Assembly (NCBI GenBank): GCA_016938695.1
Contig: JAFGUC010000043.1
Coordinates: forward strand, 183,213 to 247,212
Source: Candidatus Woesearchaeota archaeon
GTDB lineage: Archaea; Nanobdellota; Nanobdellia; Woesearchaeales; JAFGUC01
Length of the DNA: 64,000 nt
Direction: 5' to 3'
The translations under genes were made by a program, and so were the position numbers. Numbering within the stretch: position 1 is the first letter of the stretch; every line of letters starts with the position of its first letter. The notes under the pieces were generated by a model. The model was not told the DNA's origin. It made no database searches and saw nothing but the letters and a program-made list of their open reading frames with translations. Positions 42,081-50,812 of the stretch are shown here, piece after piece.

Positions 42081-42394
42081 GTGAAATTTGCCCGAAATGT
42101 GGATTACCTCAGGAACTTTGTGTTTGTGAGACGATCGCAAAGGAGAGCCAAAATATCGTTATAAAAACGATCAAAAAAAAGTTCGGCAAAAAGTACACGG
42201 TTATCGAAGGTATCGAGGGTAAAGACATCGACATTAAGGACCTAACAAAGCAATTAAAAAACAAATTTGCTTGTGGTGGTACTGCAAAAACAGGTGTCGT
42301 TGAACTTCAGGGCGATCATGTCCAGAATGTTAAAAAATTCCTCGTATCACTTGGTTTTCAGGAAGAAACCATTCAAATCGTAAACAGCTTTTGA
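42077..42394 (+). CDS. sui1: Translation initiation factor aIF1 (SUI1)
   Basis: 105 residues: a short N-terminal zinc-like motif C-P-K-C-G-L-P-Q-E-L-C-V-C, then the SUI1 fold with K-N-K-F-A-C-G-G-T-A-K and V-E-L-Q-G-D-H. It monitors start-codon pairing in the 30S P site. Its ATGA start overlaps the L29 stop by four bases. Confidence 0.95.
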   Translation: MSEICPKCGLPQELCVCETIAKESQNIVIKTIKKKFGKKYTVIEGIEGKDIDIKDLTKQLKNKFACGGTAKTGVVELQGDHVQNVKKFLVSLGFQEETIQIVNSF

Positions 42395-42396
42395 AA

Positions 42397-42645
42397 ATGT
42401 CAAGAACCAAAGAGCAAACAAACATGAATTTGTTTGGAGAGTCAATGGTTGTAACTGATTCAAAAGATTCAACTTTGGTTGGAACGCACGGTTTCGTTGT
42501 TGACGAAACAAGAAACACATTTGTGCTTGCAACTCCAAAAGGTTTGAAAACTGTTTTAAAAGAACGGATAACATTTGTAACACAAAATAAAAAACATCAT
42601 GGTATAAATTTCATGAAAACAATTGAAAATCGTATTCAAAGGTGA
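42397..42645 (+). CDS. rnp1: RNase P protein component 1 (Rpp29/Pop4)
   Basis: About 82 residues with the Rpp29 beta-barrel: G-T-H-G-F-V-V-D-E-T-R-N-T-F and I-T-F-V-T. It is one of the archaeal RNase P protein subunits that help the RNA cut tRNA 5' leaders. Its usual place is here, between aIF1 and S17. The ATG two bases after the aIF1 stop is preferred to the overlapping TTG. Confidence 0.93.
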   Translation: MSRTKEQTNMNLFGESMVVTDSKDSTLVGTHGFVVDETRNTFVLATPKGLKTVLKERITFVTQNKKHHGINFMKTIENRIQR

Positions 42646-42648
42646 AAA

Positions 42649-43002
42649 ATGGCAGAAGTGAAAAACATTGGTTTTGGTATCCCATCACCAGAAAAGGGAT
42701 GTGAAAATGATAGTAAGTGTCCTTTCCATGGTGACATAACTGTTAGGGGAAAGATTTTAACAGGTAAAGTGCTGTCTGCCAAAACAGCAAAAAATGTCAC
42801 TGTTGAGATTGCATCCAGAAAATACATATCTAAATATGAAAGATATGTTCCAGTTAGGACTAAAATTAAAGCTCATAACCCTGATTGCTTGAAAGCAAAA
42901 GAGGGAGATGTTGTAAAAATTGCAGAAACAAGACCTCTTAGTAAAACTAAAAGTTTTGTTGTTGTTCAAATTGTAAGTGGAGTTCAAGATGCAAGCAATT
43001 AG
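42649..43002 (+). CDS. rps17: 30S ribosomal protein S17 (uS17)
   Basis: 117 residues of the archaeal S17 (S11 of eukaryotes) type. The N-terminal C-P-F-H-G, the OB-fold V-R-G-K-I-L-T-G-K-V, and Y-E-R-Y-V-P-V-R-T and E-T-R-P-L-S-K-T-K motifs are complete. It overlaps L14 by fourteen bases. Confidence 0.95.
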   Translation: MAEVKNIGFGIPSPEKGCENDSKCPFHGDITVRGKILTGKVLSAKTAKNVTVEIASRKYISKYERYVPVRTKIKAHNPDCLKAKEGDVVKIAETRPLSKTKSFVVVQIVSGVQDASN

Positions 43003-43390
43003 TTCAAGAGTAACAAGAGGAATTCCTACTAATGCAGTAATTCCAACATGCGACAATAGTGGAGCAAAAGAACTTAGAGTTATGTCAGTTAAAGGCATGA
43101 CAACAGTTAAAGGAAGATACCCTGCAGCAGCTGTAGGAGATATGATTGTTGCATCAGTTAAGAAAGGAAAAGCAGATATGAGAAAAAAAGTAGTGTATGC
43201 AATCCTTGTTAGACAAAAGAAAGAATACAGAAGAGCAGACGGAACAAGAGTTCAGTTTGAAGACAATGCTGCTGTTGTACTTAAAGATGAAAAAGGAAAC
43301 CCAAAAGGTACTATCTTTAAAGGTCCAATTGCAAAAGAAGTTGCAAAAAGATGGCCAGCAGTTGCAAAGGTTGCAAGTATTATATTATAA
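42989..43390 (+). CDS. rpl14: 50S ribosomal protein L14 (uL14)
   Basis: 133 residues with the L14 core: T-R-G-I-P-T-N-A-V-I, C-D-N-S-G-A-K-E-L and the C-terminal G-P-I-A-K-E-V-A-K-R-W-P. The ATG is preceded by GGAG with six bases spacing; the frame could extend to a GTG four codons earlier. Confidence 0.96.
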   Translation: MQAISSRVTRGIPTNAVIPTCDNSGAKELRVMSVKGMTTVKGRYPAAAVGDMIVASVKKGKADMRKKVVYAILVRQKKEYRRADGTRVQFEDNAAVVLKDEKGNPKGTIFKGPIAKEVAKRWPAVAKVASIIL

Positions 43391-43403
43391 GTAGGGAGTT
43401 AAA

Positions 43404-43847
43404 ATGAAGACATTTTCAAAAAACTGGATTTCGAGTAAGAACCCAAATAAGCAAAGGAAATATAGATTCAACGCTCCGTTGCACATAAAAAGAAAGCTAT
43501 TATCATCACCATTGTCAAAAGACTTACGAAATAAGTACGGTCGACGAGCAGTCCCTGTAGTTAGAGGAGATAAAGTCAAAATTATGACAGGTAGCTTTAA
43601 AGGAAAGACTGGTACAGTATCAGAAATTATGGTAAGTCACTTCAAGATTTTTGTTGATTGTGCTTTCACAACAAAAAAATCTGGTTCAAAATCATTTTAT
43701 CCAATGGATGCTTCAAATGTAATGATTATTGAATTGAATACTAAAGACTCTGTAAGAGAGAAGTCAATAGTTAAAGAAGCGCCAGTTGTAAAAAAAGTAA
43801 CAACTAAAAAAACAACTACAAAGGCTAGCGAGGCTAAAGAGGAATAA
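43404..43847 (+). CDS. rpl24: 50S ribosomal protein L24 (uL24)
   Basis: 147 residues, archaeal L24/L26 type. K-Y-G-R-R-A-V-P-V-V-R-G-D-K-V begins the KOW domain (K-G-K-T-G-T-V-S). The last 30 residues are a Lys/Thr-rich low-complexity tail like that of L22. It is a primary assembly protein near the tunnel exit. Confidence 0.95.
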   Translation: MKTFSKNWISSKNPNKQRKYRFNAPLHIKRKLLSSPLSKDLRNKYGRRAVPVVRGDKVKIMTGSFKGKTGTVSEIMVSHFKIFVDCAFTTKKSGSKSFYPMDASNVMIIELNTKDSVREKSIVKEAPVVKKVTTKKTTTKASEAKEE

Positions 43848-43849
43848 AA

Positions 43850-44539
43850 ATGGTAAAATTTCACTTAAAAAGACTTTCAGTTCCTAAAACTTGGCAAATT
43901 GGAAAAAAAGCAGCTAAGTTCGCAGTAAGACCAAACGGTAGTGGTCACGTGCTAAGCCAAGGAATTCCAATTGTTAATGTATTTAGAGATTTGTTAAAAA
44001 TCGCTGATAACACTAGAGAAGTTAGATATATGTTATTCAACAAAAACGTTCTTGTTGACGGAAGAAAAATCAAAAGTCACAAGTTTTTAGTTGGTTTGTT
44101 TGATGTAATATCTCTTCCTGACTATGATATTAATTACAGAATGATTTTGACAGACAAAAATAAAATTGATGTTACTGAAATCGATAAGAAAGAAGTAGGA
44201 ATCAAATTAAAAACTGTTGTCAAAAAAACTGTTATTGCTGGAGGAAAGATCCAGTTGAACTTCAATGATGGTTCAAACATAATTAGTGACGTAAAATGTG
44301 CTGTAGGAGATTCAGTACTTTTTGAAATCGGAACTAAAAATATCAAAGAAGTTCTTCCTGTAGCTGAAGGAGCACCAGTTGTGCTTCTAGAAGGTCAATA
44401 TGCAGGTAAGCAAGGTACTATAGAAAAAGTTGCTGAAAACACAAGTGTCTTTGTAAAACTTGATGACAAGTCTTACGAAACATCAAAAGACAAACTTTTC
44501 GTTTTAGGCAAAACAAAATCTGCAATTAAAACAGCTTAA
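43850..44539 (+). CDS. rps4e: 30S ribosomal protein S4e (eS4)
   Basis: 229 residues with K-F-H-L-K-R-L at the N-terminus, W-Q-I-G-K-K, the S4 RNA-binding region with L-V-D-G-R, D-V-I-S and the KOW motif G-Q-Y-A-G-K-Q-G-T-I. Found only in archaea and eukaryotes. It follows the L24 stop by two bases. Confidence 0.95.
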   Translation: MVKFHLKRLSVPKTWQIGKKAAKFAVRPNGSGHVLSQGIPIVNVFRDLLKIADNTREVRYMLFNKNVLVDGRKIKSHKFLVGLFDVISLPDYDINYRMILTDKNKIDVTEIDKKEVGIKLKTVVKKTVIAGGKIQLNFNDGSNIISDVKCAVGDSVLFEIGTKNIKEVLPVAEGAPVVLLEGQYAGKQGTIEKVAENTSVFVKLDDKSYETSKDKLFVLGKTKSAIKTA

Positions 44540-44550
44540 GGTTAATCAAA

Positions 44551-45060
44551 ATGACTAACGCAATGCAAAAAATAAGGATTGAAAAAGTAACACTTAATGT
44601 AGGTGCTGGTAAAGACCCTGTTAAGTTAGAAAAAGGTATAAAACTCCTTAAAGATATTACTGGAATCGATCCTGTTAAGACTATAACTAATAAAAGACTT
44701 CCAGCTTGGAACTTAAGGCCGGGACTCCCAATTGGTTGTAAAATTACTTTGAGAGGAGCAAAAGCAGACGAAGTTTTAAGAAATGTTCTTGCAGGAAAGA
44801 ACAATACTTTAAAGGCAAAACAATTTGATAAAGGTGGAAACCTTGCATTTGGTATTCACGAATACATCGATATTCCATCTCTTAAGTATAATCCAGAAAT
44901 TGGAATTATGGGTTTTGAACTCTGTGTTACTTTCGAAAAACCAGGTTACAGACTTAAGAAAAGAAAAATCAGGCCTGCTAAGATTGGAATAGCTCAACAC
45001 GCAACCAAAGAGGAAGCAATTGCTTTCATGACAGAAATCTTTGGTGTGAAAGTCGAATAA
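44551..45060 (+). CDS. rpl5: 50S ribosomal protein L5 (uL5)
   Basis: 169 residues with L-N-V-G-A-G-K-D, L-R-P-G-L-P-I-G-C-K-I-T-L-R-G and F-G-I-H-E-Y-I-D-I-P segments. It binds 5S rRNA and the P-site tRNA. Standard place between S4e and S14. Confidence 0.96.
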   Translation: MTNAMQKIRIEKVTLNVGAGKDPVKLEKGIKLLKDITGIDPVKTITNKRLPAWNLRPGLPIGCKITLRGAKADEVLRNVLAGKNNTLKAKQFDKGGNLAFGIHEYIDIPSLKYNPEIGIMGFELCVTFEKPGYRLKKRKIRPAKIGIAQHATKEEAIAFMTEIFGVKVE

Positions 45061-45071
45061 AGGTGAATTAA

Positions 45072-45302
45072 ATGACAGTTAGCTTTTATAAAAAAATACT
45101 AAAACAGCTTAAATCAAAACCAGTCAAGGCTAAAAAGTTTTTGAAACATAGCGCACCTAAAAAAAGGAGCTGTGGACAAAATAACTTCAAGTGCCGAAAT
45201 TGCGGAAGAACTGGAGCTCATATAGGCAGCTATGGTCTACACTTGTGCAGACAGTGTTTTAGAGAAAATGCAACCAAACTAGGTTTCAAGAAATACAGGT
45301 GA
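45072..45302 (+). CDS. rps14: 30S ribosomal protein S14 (uS14), zinc type
   Basis: 76 residues. The C-terminal 50 are the zinc-binding S14 (C-R-N-C-G-R...L-C-R-Q-C-F). Archaeal S14 is usually about 50-56 residues, so the N-terminal 25 residues ([10 protein letters not shown]) are an extension. An SD-like AGGTG lies before the ATG, supporting this start. Confidence 0.94.
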   Translation: MTVSFYKKILKQLKSKPVKAKKFLKHSAPKKRSCGQNNFKCRNCGRTGAHIGSYGLHLCRQCFRENATKLGFKKYR

Positions 45303-45308
45303 ACATAA

Positions 45309-45701
45309 ATGACTATGAATGATCCATTGGCAAGTGCGCTATCAAAGATAAATAATGCGGACAAAGTTGGAAAGAAACAAGTTACTATTTACCCTGTTTC
45401 AAAAGTAATTAAAGGTGTCTTAGACATCATGAATAGGGAAGGATATGTCGGAACTTACGAAGAAGTTGAAGACAGTAAAGGAAATCATTTAGTCCTTAAC
45501 TTGTTAGGTAATACCAACGAGTGCGGTGCAATTAAACCACGATACTCAGTACAATTAGAAGACTTTTTGAAATTCGAAAAGAGATTCTTAAGAGCTAAAG
45601 ATTTTGGAGTACTTTTAGTAAGTACATCAAAAGGCCTTATGACTCACGTCGAAGCAAAAGAGAAAAAATTAGGTGGAGTGCTATTTAGCTACTGTTATTA
45701 A
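45309..45701 (+). CDS. rps8: 30S ribosomal protein S8 (uS8)
   Basis: 130 residues, full length: D-P-L-A-S-A-L-S-K-I-N-N-A near the N-terminus and the C-terminal S-T-S-K-G-L-M-T-H-V-E-A motif with L-G-G-V-L-F-S-Y-C-Y at the end. It binds helix 21 of 16S rRNA and in bacteria is the spc-operon regulator. Confidence 0.96.
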   Translation: MTMNDPLASALSKINNADKVGKKQVTIYPVSKVIKGVLDIMNREGYVGTYEEVEDSKGNHLVLNLLGNTNECGAIKPRYSVQLEDFLKFEKRFLRAKDFGVLLVSTSKGLMTHVEAKEKKLGGVLFSYCY

Positions 45702-45702
45702 A

Positions 45703-46248
45703 ATGAAAGTCGAAAATTTAACATTAAAGGTACCTATACCAAATGGTGTACAGGTTAGTGTAGAAACAGGAATTTTTACTTTTAAAGGTCCTAAAGGAGA
45801 ATTAGTTAGAGATTTACAATCTACTAAATTACACTATTCTGTTGAAGGTTCCGAAGTTGTACTAGTAGCTCCTAAAGCAACAAAGAAAGAAAAAGCACTT
45901 ATTTACACTATGGTAGCTCACATTAAAAACTGCCTAAAAGGTGTAGTTGAAGGTTTCGTTTACAAATTAGCAATTTGTTCAGGTCACTTCCCAATGACTG
46001 TCGCTTATAACAATGGCGAGATTACAGTTAAAAATTTCATTGGTGAAGCAGTTCCACGAAAAGCTAAACTTCCAGAAAACGTAGACGTAAAAATCGACGG
46101 AAAAGATATAACTTTGACAGGAATTGATGTTGAAAAAGTTGGTCTTTGTGCAAGTAGAATTGAAAAACTAACTGGTAGAACTGGCTTTGATAAGCGAAGA
46201 TTCCAGGACGGTATATATATCGTTGATAAAAACGGTAAATTAATGTAA
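45703..46248 (+). CDS. rpl6: 50S ribosomal protein L6 (uL6)
   Basis: About 181 residues, two L6 repeats. V-K-G-P-K-G-E-L-type strand in repeat one, and N-F-I-G-E-A-V-P-R-K-A-K and the C-terminal R-F-Q-D-G-I-Y motif of archaeal L6. The ATG one base after the S8 stop is used; the longer frame opens with a GTG inside S8. Confidence 0.96.
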   Translation: MKVENLTLKVPIPNGVQVSVETGIFTFKGPKGELVRDLQSTKLHYSVEGSEVVLVAPKATKKEKALIYTMVAHIKNCLKGVVEGFVYKLAICSGHFPMTVAYNNGEITVKNFIGEAVPRKAKLPENVDVKIDGKDITLTGIDVEKVGLCASRIEKLTGRTGFDKRRFQDGIYIVDKNGKLM

Positions 46249-46258
46249 GGGTGTCAAG

Positions 46259-46771
46259 ATGAGCAAACAATTTTTAAGACAATCAGTCCATAAGAAAAAA
46301 AGGCTTGAAGCTAAATGGAGAAGACCAAAAGGACTTCAATCTAAATTAAGAAAAGCACAAGCAGGTCACTCAAAAGGTGTATCGTCTGGTTACGGTAAAT
46401 CAAAAAGTGAGAAAGGAACAGTCAAAGGAAAAGAAGTTGTCATGGTTTCATCCTTAAAAGATTTGGAATCTATTAAATCAGACTTACAAGTTGCAATAGT
46501 TGCTTCAAAATTAGGTGCTAAGAAAAAAATCGAAATTTTGAGCAAATGCAAAGAAGCAAAAATTGTTGTTTCAAACATTAGAGATGTTGAAGCTTTCATA
46601 AAAGCTGTAGTAGACAAAAAAGCTGCAAATAAAAAACGAAGAGAAGCTAAAGCAAAAGCTAAAGTTGAACCTGAGAAAAAACCAGCAGCAAAGAAAACAA
46701 CAAAAAAAGCGGATAAATCTGAAGAAACTAAAGAAGAAACTAAAGAAGAATCCAAAGAAGAAGATAACTAA
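46259..46771 (+). CDS. rpl32e: 50S ribosomal protein L32e (eL32) with charged tail
   Basis: 170 residues. The L32e domain (F-L-R-Q-S-V-H-K-K-K-R-L, W-R-R-P-K-G-L-Q-S-K-L-R) occupies about 1-125; residues 125-170 are a Lys/Glu/Ala-rich tail that ends acidic. It is an archaeal/eukaryotic protein. SD-like GGGTG precedes the ATG. Confidence 0.94.
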   Translation: MSKQFLRQSVHKKKRLEAKWRRPKGLQSKLRKAQAGHSKGVSSGYGKSKSEKGTVKGKEVVMVSSLKDLESIKSDLQVAIVASKLGAKKKIEILSKCKEAKIVVSNIRDVEAFIKAVVDKKAANKKRREAKAKAKVEPEKKPAAKKTTKKADKSEETKEETKEESKEEDN

Positions 46772-46803
46772 ACTCATATGTATAAATGATATAGGTAATC
46801 GAA

Positions 46804-47256
46804 ATGAACTTAAAAACAAAGAAACGGATTGCAGCAAGAGTATTGAAATGCTCACCTAACAAGGTAAAGCTAGATAGTGGATCCTTTGAAAAAATTGGTG
46901 ATGCTATAACTCGAGCAGACATCAAAGCACTAATCTCAAAATCAGCAATAACTAAAGAGCAGGATGCTGGAGTTTCCAGATTTAGAGCTAAAGCACGAGC
47001 TGCTCAAAAAAGAAAAGGTCGAGGAAAAGGACCTGGTTCTAGAAAAGGACGAGCAACTGCACGACTCCCTGCAAAATTAGCTTGGATGAACAAGATAAGA
47101 TCACAAAGAGAATTGCTTAACAATTTAAGGACAGCAAATAAAGTCTCAAAAGAAACTTTTAGAGATTTGTATTTGAAAGCAAAAGGTGGATTTTTCAGAA
47201 GTAAAAGACACATTAACCTTTATATTGACGAGCACGAACTAATAAAGAAGGATTAA
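46804..47256 (+). CDS. rpl19e: 50S ribosomal protein L19e (eL19)
   Basis: 150 residues: M-N-L-K-T-K-K-R-I-A-A-R-V-L, the G-R-G-K-G-P-G-S-R-K-G-R-A loop and W-M-N-K-I-R-S-Q-R. Archaeal/eukaryotic only. Usual order L32e-L19e-L18. Confidence 0.95.
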   Translation: MNLKTKKRIAARVLKCSPNKVKLDSGSFEKIGDAITRADIKALISKSAITKEQDAGVSRFRAKARAAQKRKGRGKGPGSRKGRATARLPAKLAWMNKIRSQRELLNNLRTANKVSKETFRDLYLKAKGGFFRSKRHINLYIDEHELIKKD

Positions 47257-47257
47257 A

Positions 47258-47764
47258 ATGGCACGAAAAAAAATGAAGAGAGTTCTTTTCAGAAGAAAAC
47301 GAGAGAACAAAACTAACTACTACAAAAGGTTAGACCTACTTAAGTCATCAAGTCCAAGATTAGTTGTAAGAGTATTTTCAAATTCAATTACAATCCAATT
47401 AGTTGCTTTCGAGCACAAAGGAGATAAGGTTTTGGCAAGTGCATGTTCAGCAGACTTAGTAAAATTAGGTTGGACTCATAAACCAAATAACACACCTGGT
47501 TGTTACTTAACTGGCCTTCTTTTAGCAAAAAGAGCAAGTAAAGATGTAACCGCAATTGCAGATTTTGGATTTCAAACAACAAGTTCAAGACTTTATGCAG
47601 CATTAAAAGGTGTTGTTGATGGTGGATTAACTATCCCTGTAGGAGAAGGAATTTTCCCATCCGAAGATAGAATCAAAGGTTCACACATCGCAGGTTACGT
47701 AGCAAAATCAGCTTCAATCGAAAAAGATTTTGAAGACATGAAAAAGAAAATTGACGGTCAATAA
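47258..47764 (+). CDS. rpl18: 50S ribosomal protein L18 (uL18)
   Basis: 168 residues, archaeal L18 (L5 of eukaryotes) type with F-R-R-K-R-E-N-K-T-N-Y-Y-K-R-L, S-P-R-L-V-V-R and Y-L-T-G-L-L-L-A-K-R-A. It binds 5S rRNA with L5. It begins one base after L19e. Confidence 0.96.
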   Translation: MARKKMKRVLFRRKRENKTNYYKRLDLLKSSSPRLVVRVFSNSITIQLVAFEHKGDKVLASACSADLVKLGWTHKPNNTPGCYLTGLLLAKRASKDVTAIADFGFQTTSSRLYAALKGVVDGGLTIPVGEGIFPSEDRIKGSHIAGYVAKSASIEKDFEDMKKKIDGQ

Positions 47765-47766
47765 AA

Positions 47767-48510
47767 ATGAGACAAGAACAACAAGATTCCAGTGAGTGGA
47801 TACCTAAAACTAGTATAGGTAGAAAAGTCAAAGCAGGAGAAATTACTGACATTGACGACATCTTAGATAAAGGTATAAAAATTCTTGAACCTGAGGTTGT
47901 CGAAACACTTTTACCAAATATGGAAAACGAACTATTAATGATAGGTCAGTCCAAAGGTAAATTTGGTGGCGGTCAACGAAGAGTTTTTAGACAAACTCAA
48001 AAGAAAACAAAAGAAGGTAATGTTCCTTCATTTTCAACTTATGCTGTAATTGGTAATAAGGATGGTTATGTAGGAATTGGTTTTGGTAAAAGTAAAGAAA
48101 CTGTTCCAGCAAGAGAAAAAGCAATCCGAAATGCTAAATTGAACATCTTCAAAATTAGACGAGGAACTGGTTCCTGGGAAGATGCAGCAAAAGAAGCACA
48201 CAGTATTCCTTTCGAAGTAGAAGGTAAATGTGGTTCAGTTAAAGTTATTTTAAGACCAGCTCCAAAAGGAACAGGTCTATGTTGTGAAAAAGAAGTAGGA
48301 AAAATCTTAGCAGCATGTGGTATTAAGAATGTTTGGTCAAAAACATTTGGTGCAACAGATGCAAAGATCAACTTAGTTAAAGCAACAGAAAGTGCATTAA
48401 GAAAACTGATGTCAACAAAAATTAGACCAGAACACGTTAAAACACTTAACATTGTTGAAGGAAAACTACCTGCTTTATCACGAAATGACGAGGTTGAAGA
48501 CAATGAGTAA
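47767..48510 (+). CDS. rps5: 30S ribosomal protein S5 (uS5)
   Basis: 247 residues, archaeal length with an N-terminal extension. The double-stranded RNA-binding fold shows G-Q-R-R-V-F-R-Q and G-Y-V-G-I-G-F-G-K-S-K-E; the C-terminal domain shows K-G-T-G-L-C. It contributes to mRNA entry and decoding accuracy. It overlaps L30 by eight bases. Confidence 0.96.
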   Translation: MRQEQQDSSEWIPKTSIGRKVKAGEITDIDDILDKGIKILEPEVVETLLPNMENELLMIGQSKGKFGGGQRRVFRQTQKKTKEGNVPSFSTYAVIGNKDGYVGIGFGKSKETVPAREKAIRNAKLNIFKIRRGTGSWEDAAKEAHSIPFEVEGKCGSVKVILRPAPKGTGLCCEKEVGKILAACGIKNVWSKTFGATDAKINLVKATESALRKLMSTKIRPEHVKTLNIVEGKLPALSRNDEVEDNE

Positions 48511-48874
48511 AATCGCAGTAATAATGGTTCGAGGTTTTGTTGGAATTGACGGCGAAATCCGAGAAGCACTTAGAAGATTAAACATTGTAAAGAAACATGG
48601 TTGCGTAGTTGTTGAAGATACTCCTTCAGTTAAAGGAGCAATTAACAAAGTAAAAGATTTCACAACTTTCGGTCCAATCGACGAAGAAACATATGCTCTT
48701 TTAGTTGAAAAACGAGGAGAAAAAGACGTCGAAGGAAATCTTAAACCAATGTTTAGACTTCATCCTCCAATTGGCGGTTTTGAAAGAAAAGGAATCAAAA
48801 AACCATTCACTGTTGGCGGAGTTCTAGGAAATAGAAAAAGCGCAATCAATGAATTAATCAAAAAGATGCTTTAG
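48503..48874 (+). CDS. rpl30: 50S ribosomal protein L30 (uL30)
   Basis: 123 residues: I-A-V-I-M-V-R-G-F-V-G-I-D at the N-terminus, then V-K-D-F-T-T-F-G-P-I-D and H-P-P-I-G-G-F-E-R-K-G-I-K, typical of the long archaeal L30 (L7 of eukaryotes). The ATG reading MSKIAV overlaps the S5 stop; the longer frame runs back into S5. Confidence 0.95.
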   Translation: MSKIAVIMVRGFVGIDGEIREALRRLNIVKKHGCVVVEDTPSVKGAINKVKDFTTFGPIDEETYALLVEKRGEKDVEGNLKPMFRLHPPIGGFERKGIKKPFTVGGVLGNRKSAINELIKKML

Positions 48875-48881
48875 GTGTTTA

Positions 48882-49370
48882 ATGATGGCAAAATTTAAAG
48901 ATAAAAAAGCTAAGAAACAACGAGGCTCGAAAACCCACGGTTGGGGATCAATGAAGAAACACAGAGGTGCAGGTCACCGAGGTGGAAGAGGAAACGCTGG
49001 TTCCGGTAAACGTGGAGACGCGAAAAAACCAACTTACCAACAAAAATTCAAAGGAAAATACTTTGGTAGAATCGGTTTTACTTCCGTGCATGCTTCAAAA
49101 GACTTGTCAGTAAATTTAACTTATGTAAATTGCTCCATTGAAAAATGGGTAGAATCTAAAAAAGCTGAGAAAAAAGGCGATACTTACGTAATTGACTTAG
49201 CAAGATTAGGTTACGCAAAACTACTAGGAACAGGTTCAATTTCAGTAAAGATTGAAGTAACTGTTCCAGAAGCTTCTGCAAAGGCAATTGAAAAAGTTGA
49301 AAGCGCAGGCGGAAAAGTAATTTTTCCAGAATCCTCTGCATCCGAAGATGTAGAAGAGAAGGAAGAATAA
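48882..49370 (+). CDS. rpl15: 50S ribosomal protein L15 (uL15)
   Basis: 162 residues. R-G-S-K-T-H-G-W-G-S-M-K-K-H-R-G-A-G-H-R-G-G-R-G-type glycine-rich N-terminus and a C-terminal L-L-G-T-G-S-I-S-V motif of archaeal L15 (L27a). AGGTG precedes two adjacent ATG codons, either of which may be used. The tail is acidic. It is the last r-protein before the SecY promoter. Confidence 0.95.
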   Translation: MMAKFKDKKAKKQRGSKTHGWGSMKKHRGAGHRGGRGNAGSGKRGDAKKPTYQQKFKGKYFGRIGFTSVHASKDLSVNLTYVNCSIEKWVESKKAEKKGDTYVIDLARLGYAKLLGTGSISVKIEVTVPEASAKAIEKVESAGGKVIFPESSASEDVEEKEE

Positions 49371-49417
49371 ATTTTTTTTAAAATTTTATTTTTATTAAAC
49401 CCAAATCTTTTTAAATT
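49371..49417 (+). terminator. Oligo-T termination signal after L15 and promoter of secY
   Basis: T-rich runs directly after the L15 stop (about 49371-49396) resemble archaeal oligo-T terminators. They are followed by a TATA box CTTTTTAAATT (49407-49417) placed about 55 bases before the SecY ATG. SecY can therefore be transcribed separately from the r-protein operon. Confidence 0.5.
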
Positions 49418-49469
49418 ACAACATTTCTTTTTGGCATAAAGCAATTAATATTTATTAGTGTGAAGAATA

Positions 49470-50807
49470 ATGAAAGGCCTAATTAACAATCTTCCGGAAG
49501 TAGAGCACCCAACAGAAAAGAGGTTGCCATTTAATACAAAATTAAAGTGGACTTTAATTGTTTTAGTCGCATACTTTGTATTAGGTATGATCCCTCTTTT
49601 TGGAGTAGACTCATCAAGAATGATGCAGTTCGAACAAATGGCTATGCTATTGGGTGCAGAGATGGGTACACTTCTTTCTCTTGGTATCGGTCCAATCGTT
49701 ACCGCATCAATCGTTTTACAATTATTAGTTGGAGCAGGTATTTTAAAATTTAATACTGCTACATCTGAAGGAAAAAGATTTTTTCAAGGAGTACAAAAAC
49801 TTCTAGGAATTGGCTTTATTATCTTCGAAGGTTTCATCTATGTTTTCATGGGTGGATTACCTGCAGTAACTACATCAAGTAATCTTTTACAGATGCAGTT
49901 GTTGATAATATTCCAGTTGATATTAGGTGGAATTCTTGTTATGTTAATGGATGAAGTAATTAGTAAATGGGGCTTTGGTTCCGGTATTAGTTTATTCATT
50001 GCGGCAGGTATTTCAAAATCATTATTCATTAGAGCATTTAGTTGGTTCCACGTTCAAGAAGGAGCAAAAGCATTTATTGGAGCAATTCCTGAGTTATTCC
50101 GAGCATTATCAGTCGGTGATTCAATTGCAGCAGTAATTAGTATTGCAGCAATCGTTGCAACAGTTGTTGTTTTTGGAATCGCAGTATTTGCACAAGCAAT
50201 GAAAATTGAAATCCCATTATCTTTTGGTAGAATAAGAGGTCATGGTGTAAGATGGCCATTAAATTTCATCTACACTTCAAACATTCCAGTTATTTTAGTT
50301 GCAGCATTATTATCAAACATTCAAATGTTTATTATGATGTTTAACAAAACAAATCCTGACGCAATTATATCTTGGATATCAGGACCAAATATTGTTTACA
50401 ATTTAATTACTGGAACAGTAGTACCTTTAGACTTTGCAAAGGCATTAGTTTACATGCTAATTATGATTGGTGGTTCAGTATTGTTTAGTTTCTTCTGGGT
50501 TCAAACTTCAGGAATGGACGCAAGAAAACAAGCAGAACAAATCATGCAGTCTGGTTTCCAACGAGCAGGTTTCAGACGAGATCCACGAGTTATGGAAAAG
50601 TTGTTAGAAAGATACATCGGACCACTAACTGTTATGGGTGGAATGACTGTTGGTTTCTTAGCGGCTCTTGCAGATTTAAGTGGTTCGTTAGTTAGAGGAA
50701 CTGGTATCTTACTTACAGTTATGATTATTTACAAATTGTATGAAGATATTGCAAGACAACATATGATGGACTTAAACCCTGCAATGAAAAAGTTCATGGG
50801 TAAATAG
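49470..50807 (+). CDS. secY: Preprotein translocase subunit SecY
   Basis: 445 residues, ten membrane helices. The plug region (L-F-G-V-D-S-S-R), the P-I-V-T-A-S-I-V-L-Q-L-L helix 2b and the cytosolic loop S-G-M-D-A-R-K-Q-A-E-Q are archaeal SecY (Sec61-alpha) features. It is the protein-conducting channel for secreted and membrane proteins made in this cell. Position after L15 is standard. Confidence 0.97.
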   Translation: MKGLINNLPEVEHPTEKRLPFNTKLKWTLIVLVAYFVLGMIPLFGVDSSRMMQFEQMAMLLGAEMGTLLSLGIGPIVTASIVLQLLVGAGILKFNTATSEGKRFFQGVQKLLGIGFIIFEGFIYVFMGGLPAVTTSSNLLQMQLLIIFQLILGGILVMLMDEVISKWGFGSGISLFIAAGISKSLFIRAFSWFHVQEGAKAFIGAIPELFRALSVGDSIAAVISIAAIVATVVVFGIAVFAQAMKIEIPLSFGRIRGHGVRWPLNFIYTSNIPVILVAALLSNIQMFIMMFNKTNPDAIISWISGPNIVYNLITGTVVPLDFAKALVYMLIMIGGSVLFSFFWVQTSGMDARKQAEQIMQSGFQRAGFRRDPRVMEKLLERYIGPLTVMGGMTVGFLAALADLSGSLVRGTGILLTVMIIYKLYEDIARQHMMDLNPAMKKFMGK

Positions 50808-50812
50808 ATAAA

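Noticed and set aside
46571-46855. Hydrophobic open frame on the minus strand
   Set aside because: It is the antisense shadow of the lysine-rich tail of L32e.
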